A stretch of 18,787 nucleotides of DNA from Desulfobacterales bacterium (GTDB lineage: Bacteria > Desulfobacterota > Desulfobacteria > Desulfobacterales > Desulfosalsimonadaceae), in contig JAGYOT010000004.1 of the NCBI GenBank assembly GCA_018399455.1, positions 1 through 18,787 of the forward strand, given 5' to 3'. Of this stretch, positions 16,127-18,787 are shown piece after piece. Positions within the stretch are counted from its first letter, which is position 1. Each line of letters starts with the position of its first letter. A program made the position numbers and the translations under genes. The notes beneath the pieces are model-generated. The model searched no databases. It saw nothing but the letters and a program-made list of their open reading frames with translations, and had not been told where the DNA came from.

Positions 16127-17494
16127 TCAAAACAAAAAGTCCATCATTTCAGAAAGTTGATCAATGCCTAAAAGCTCGATTCCCTCGGTTCGGCCAATTA
16201 CCTTCAGGCTGCTCCTGGGCACAATACACCGGGTAAAGCCCATTTTACGGACCTCGGTGATACGGGGTTCAAGCTGGGAGATGCCGCGCACTTCGCCGGC
16301 CAGACCGACCTCTCCCAGAACCATCGTTTTCTCGGGCAGCGGCCTGTCCAGAAAACTCGAGGCCACCGCCGCAGAGATCCCCAGATCAACCGCCGGCTCA
16401 GAGACCTTGACCCCGCCGGCCACGTTCATGAAAATGTCATGGCCCGCCATATTAAGCCCGAGCTTCTTCTCCATGACCGCCACAAGGAGCGAAACCCGGT
16501 TATGATCCAGGCCCAGGATGGTCCGGCGGGGCGTGCCGAAGCCGGCGCTGCTGATAAGGGCCTGCAACTCTATTAAAATCGGGCGGCTGCCTTCCATGCA
16601 GGCGGTAACGACGGAGCCGGCGGCATTTTTCGCCCGTTCTGCCAGAAAAACCGCAGACGGATTCGGAACCTCGGCAAGCCCTGAGGCCTTCATCTCAAAC
16701 ACCCCGATTTCGTTGGTTGACCCGAATCGGTTTTTCACCGCCCGCAAGATGCGAAACACATGGTTCTGATCGCCTTCGAAATAAAGCACCGTATCCACCA
16801 TGTGCTCCATTAAACGGGGCCCGGCAATCGCCCCTTCCTTGGTCACGTGGCCGATCAGAAAGGTGGGCACCCCGGACTGCTTGGCCATTACCATAAGCTT
16901 CATGGTCGCCTCCCGCACCTGGGCTACACTGCCCGGGGCTGAGGTCACATCCGGAGAGAACATGGTCTGAATCGAGTCGATCACCAGAACCCCGGGCTTC
17001 ACCGAATCCACAGTAGAGAGAATGGACTCGATATTAATGTCCGAGGCTACCAGCATATTCCCGGAAACCGCATCCAAGCGCTGGCTGCGCATCTTGAGCT
17101 GCCTGAGGGACTCCTCGCCGGAAATATAAAGCACCCGCTGCCCGGCCCGGGCCAAGCCGTTCAGGACCTGCAGCATTAAAGTGGATTTGCCGATTCCCGG
17201 ATCTCCGCCGATGAGCACCAGGCTGCCGTCAATAATACCGCCGCCCAGAACGCGGTCAAACTCCCGGATCCCTGTCAGTATGCGGGGATCGTCCTCAAGG
17301 GCAACAGCATCGATGGGCACCGGTTCGGCATATGGAGCGGCCTCCCGTATGAGCTGCCCGGTTCTTCCTGAAGAAGCCGGCTTTTCCGCTACAAGGCTGT
17401 CCCAGGCACCGCATTCCGGACATCGCCCCATCCATTTGGGGCTTTGGTGGCCGCATTCCCGGCAGCAATAGATCTCTCGGGTATTTTTTTTCAT
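16127..17494 (-). CDS. radA: DNA repair protein RadA (Sms)
   Basis: RecA-related helicase of 455 residues that promotes branch migration during recombination and repair. Parts in order: a C4 zinc finger (C11, C14, C25, C28; CRECGHQSPKWMGRCPECG), the ATPase with Walker A GGDPGIGKST (about 94-103) and Walker B VLVIDSI, the RadA-specific KNRFGSTNEIGVFEM motif, and a C-terminal Lon-like domain (ISSAGFGTPRRTILGLDHNR to the end). Motif residues are intact. ATG 17494 matches the usual family start (MKKNT...); an in-frame ATG at 17515 adds seven residues, and neither has a strong Shine-Dalgarno. First gene of the minus-strand radA-rlmE-yebC run. It diverges from the lytic transglycosylase across about 240 bases. 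Confidence 0.96.
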   Translation of the reverse strand: MKKNTREIYCCRECGHQSPKWMGRCPECGAWDSLVAEKPASSGRTGQLIREAAPYAEPVPIDAVALEDDPRILTGIREFDRVLGGGIIDGSLVLIGGDPGIGKSTLMLQVLNGLARAGQRVLYISGEESLRQLKMRSQRLDAVSGNMLVASDINIESILSTVDSVKPGVLVIDSIQTMFSPDVTSAPGSVAQVREATMKLMVMAKQSGVPTFLIGHVTKEGAIAGPRLMEHMVDTVLYFEGDQNHVFRILRAVKNRFGSTNEIGVFEMKASGLAEVPNPSAVFLAERAKNAAGSVVTACMEGSRPILIELQALISSAGFGTPRRTILGLDHNRVSLLVAVMEKKLGLNMAGHDIFMNVAGGVKVSEPAVDLGISAAVASSFLDRPLPEKTMVLGEVGLAGEVRGISQLEPRITEVRKMGFTRCIVPRSSLKVIGRTEGIELLGIDQLSEMMDFLF

Positions 17495-17732
17495 AAACGC
17501 CAGCTTTTCAAGCATTCAGGTTTGACAGGCATGCGAATCAATGGCATGCATAAATGACAGGCATTGATCGCCCTTCCGGCAAAACCATACAAACGGATAA
17601 AAATCGGCACACGGCCGACAGATGACTGATTATCACGTTCATGCCGGATTTTGCAAGCCTGCTGAACCTTATGGACGTCAACTTCGGCAGCCGGATTCGT
17701 TCTGCCGGGCGATATAACAGCGGAGGTACCTT

Positions 17733-18614
17733 TTGAAAACCGCATTACCTTTCTTGACCAGCACCCTGGCTATTGCCGCCGGCCTTTTTTTCTGCACCTT
17801 CTTCGAGGCCCCCCCGGCCTTTGCCCAATCCCGGCCCAAGCCGTTTGAGGAGCTCGCACAACGGCTTGTCAACGACCAGCTTGATCCGGATCTGATTGCC
17901 GAAATTTTCGGGGACGAGGCCATCCAATTTGATATTGAAGGGATATCCGCCTATTTTCGGCATCGGGAGGCAACGCTTGACTATGATCAGTTTCTCTCTT
18001 CAAAATCCATCCAATCCGCCCGCGACTATATGGCCGCCCATGAAGACCCGCTGTCAAAAACCGAAGCGAAATACGGGGTGGACAAAACCGTCATAACAGC
18101 AATCATCCTTGTCGAAACGCGGCTTGGCAAGTATACGGGCAACCGTTCGGTCGTCAACACCCTGGCCACCATGGCCGCCATGGCTGATCCGGCCGCAAGG
18201 GATTATTTCTGGAATAAGCTGCCGGAGGACGTCTCAATCAGCCGCAGCGATTTTGAAAAAAAGGCCCGGCAAAAATCCGAATGGGCCTACCGTGAGCTCA
18301 AGGCGTTTATTGAACACGTTGACAACGAAGACCTCAACCCGCATGAGATTATCGGCTCATATGCCGGCGCTCTGGGAATCGCCCAGTTCATGCCGAGCAA
18401 CATCCTCGCCTATGCCAGAGACGGCAACAAGGACGGCCGTATCAACCTGTTTGACCATGGCGACGCCATCGCCAGCATTGCCAATTATCTGAACCGCCAT
18501 GGATGGAAGCCGGGGATGAACCGAAAAGAGGTCGGAAAGGTCATTTACCGTTACAATCACAGCAAATACTACGTGGACACCATACTTGAAATCTCTGAGC
18601 AGTTGAAAGGCTGA
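17733..18614 (+). CDS. MltB-like lytic murein transglycosylase (SLT_2 type)
   Basis: Periplasmic enzyme of 293 residues that cleaves peptidoglycan glycan strands to 1,6-anhydro products. The start is TTG 17733, set by a perfect GGAGGT at 17722-17727. A signal peptide (about 1-31, ending PPAFA before QSRP) is present; the Cys in it lacks a lipobox, so unlike E. coli MltB this should not be a lipoprotein. The catalytic Glu is E128 in AIILVETRLGKYTGNRSVVN. A 12-residue EF-hand-like loop, D230 to D241 (DGNKDGRINLFD), matches the calcium loop of MltB/Slt35, and GALGIAQFMPSN and ANYLNRHGW are family motifs. Three bases separate its stop from the next start, so the two are co-transcribed. MltB family membership is clear; the specific subfamily is not. 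Confidence 0.92.
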   Translation: MKTALPFLTSTLAIAAGLFFCTFFEAPPAFAQSRPKPFEELAQRLVNDQLDPDLIAEIFGDEAIQFDIEGISAYFRHREATLDYDQFLSSKSIQSARDYMAAHEDPLSKTEAKYGVDKTVITAIILVETRLGKYTGNRSVVNTLATMAAMADPAARDYFWNKLPEDVSISRSDFEKKARQKSEWAYRELKAFIEHVDNEDLNPHEIIGSYAGALGIAQFMPSNILAYARDGNKDGRINLFDHGDAIASIANYLNRHGWKPGMNRKEVGKVIYRYNHSKYYVDTILEISEQLKG

Positions 18615-18617
18615 TTC

Positions 18618-18787
18618 ATGGCATTAAAAACGGCCGTTACCTTTGTTATCCTCTGCATCCCGTTCATCCTGCTGACGGTATGGGCCCTGGTGGATATATC
18701 CATAAAGGACTTTAAGACCTTAAAAGAAAAGGTGATCTGGTATTTGATCGCCCTCATCCCCTTTATCGGCTGGCTGATTTACCTGAT
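18618..18787 (+). CDS. PLDc_N-like small membrane protein, truncated by window edge
   Basis: Open frame from ATG 18618 to the edge (56 codons visible). AAGG lies about 8 bases before the ATG, inside the end of the preceding gene. The visible part has two hydrophobic helices, AVTFVILCIPFILLTVWALV and VIWYLIALIPFIGWLIYL, linked by DISIKDFKTLKEK. The second helix, with its I-P-x-I-G-x-x-x-Y-L pattern, resembles the phospholipase D N-terminal membrane domain (PLDc_N), which occurs alone in small proteins or before a cardiolipin-synthase catalytic region. Which of these applies lies outside the window. Confidence 0.7.
   Translation, partial: MALKTAVTFVILCIPFILLTVWALVDISIKDFKTLKEKVIWYLIALIPFIGWLIYL

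Noticed and set aside
17491..17745. An 84-codon minus-strand open frame between radA and the transglycosylase
   Set aside because: Overlaps the radA start, has no recognisable motif and crosses the repeat-rich divergent region; likely chance.
17793..17795. Cys in the transglycosylase signal peptide as a lipoprotein attachment site
   Set aside because: The preceding residues (GLFF) do not fit a lipobox, which needs a small residue just before Cys; a normal signal-peptidase site (AFA before QS) follows.
1..18787. Search for CRISPR arrays, tRNA/rRNA genes, insertion sequences, phage or toxin-antitoxin genes
   Set aside because: No regularly spaced repeats, no cloverleaf or rRNA signature, and no transposase, integrase or toxin-like frame was seen by eye on either strand.

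Overview
The window looks like a piece of chromosome from a Gram-negative, probably anaerobic bacterium of the Desulfobacterota (former Deltaproteobacteria, Desulfobacterales-like). This is an inference from gene content and protein style: an RpoH-type sigma factor with a long N-terminal extension, a dehydrogenase-first/hydratase-second beta-oxidation fusion protein paired with a thiolase, and LolA and a MltB-like enzyme that imply an outer membrane and periplasm. There is no rRNA, tRNA, CRISPR array, insertion sequence, phage gene or other sign of recent transfer. Most genes are core or widespread accessory functions.

Layout. Positions 1-396 hold no gene I can support. An RpoH-like sigma factor (397-1389, +) is closed by a perfect 22-bp inverted repeat. 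A NarL/LuxR-type response regulator (1716-2375, +) follows with its own promoter. Facing it on the minus strand are a small helical protein of unknown function (2412-2720) and an 823-residue soluble PAS/GAF histidine kinase (2889-5360), probably its partner. Divergent from the kinase runs a plus-strand group: a PAQR/hemolysin III membrane protein (5577-6233), a BCCT betaine-type transporter (6313-7989) and a double-domain universal stress protein (8003-8935). The last two are 13 bases apart and look like one osmotic-stress transcription unit.

A minus-strand beta-oxidation operon comes next: the bifunctional 3-hydroxyacyl-CoA dehydrogenase/enoyl-CoA hydratase (10274-12682) is transcribed first, then a thiolase (9006-10217). 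Together they can carry out the last three steps of the fatty-acid beta-oxidation cycle (or the reverse). No acyl-CoA dehydrogenase or ligase is in view. Divergent from it are lolA (12998-13696) and nadA (13725-14627). A minus-strand genome-maintenance/ribosome operon, radA, rlmE, yebC (17494 down to 14702), converges on nadA. The window ends with a MltB-like lytic transglycosylase (17733-18614, TTG start) and the first 56 codons of a PLDc_N-like membrane protein cut by the edge.

I did not find a clearly new system. The items most worth a second look are the kinase/small protein/regulator group, the transporter plus universal stress protein pair, and the candidate operator in the region between the fatty-acid operon and lolA.
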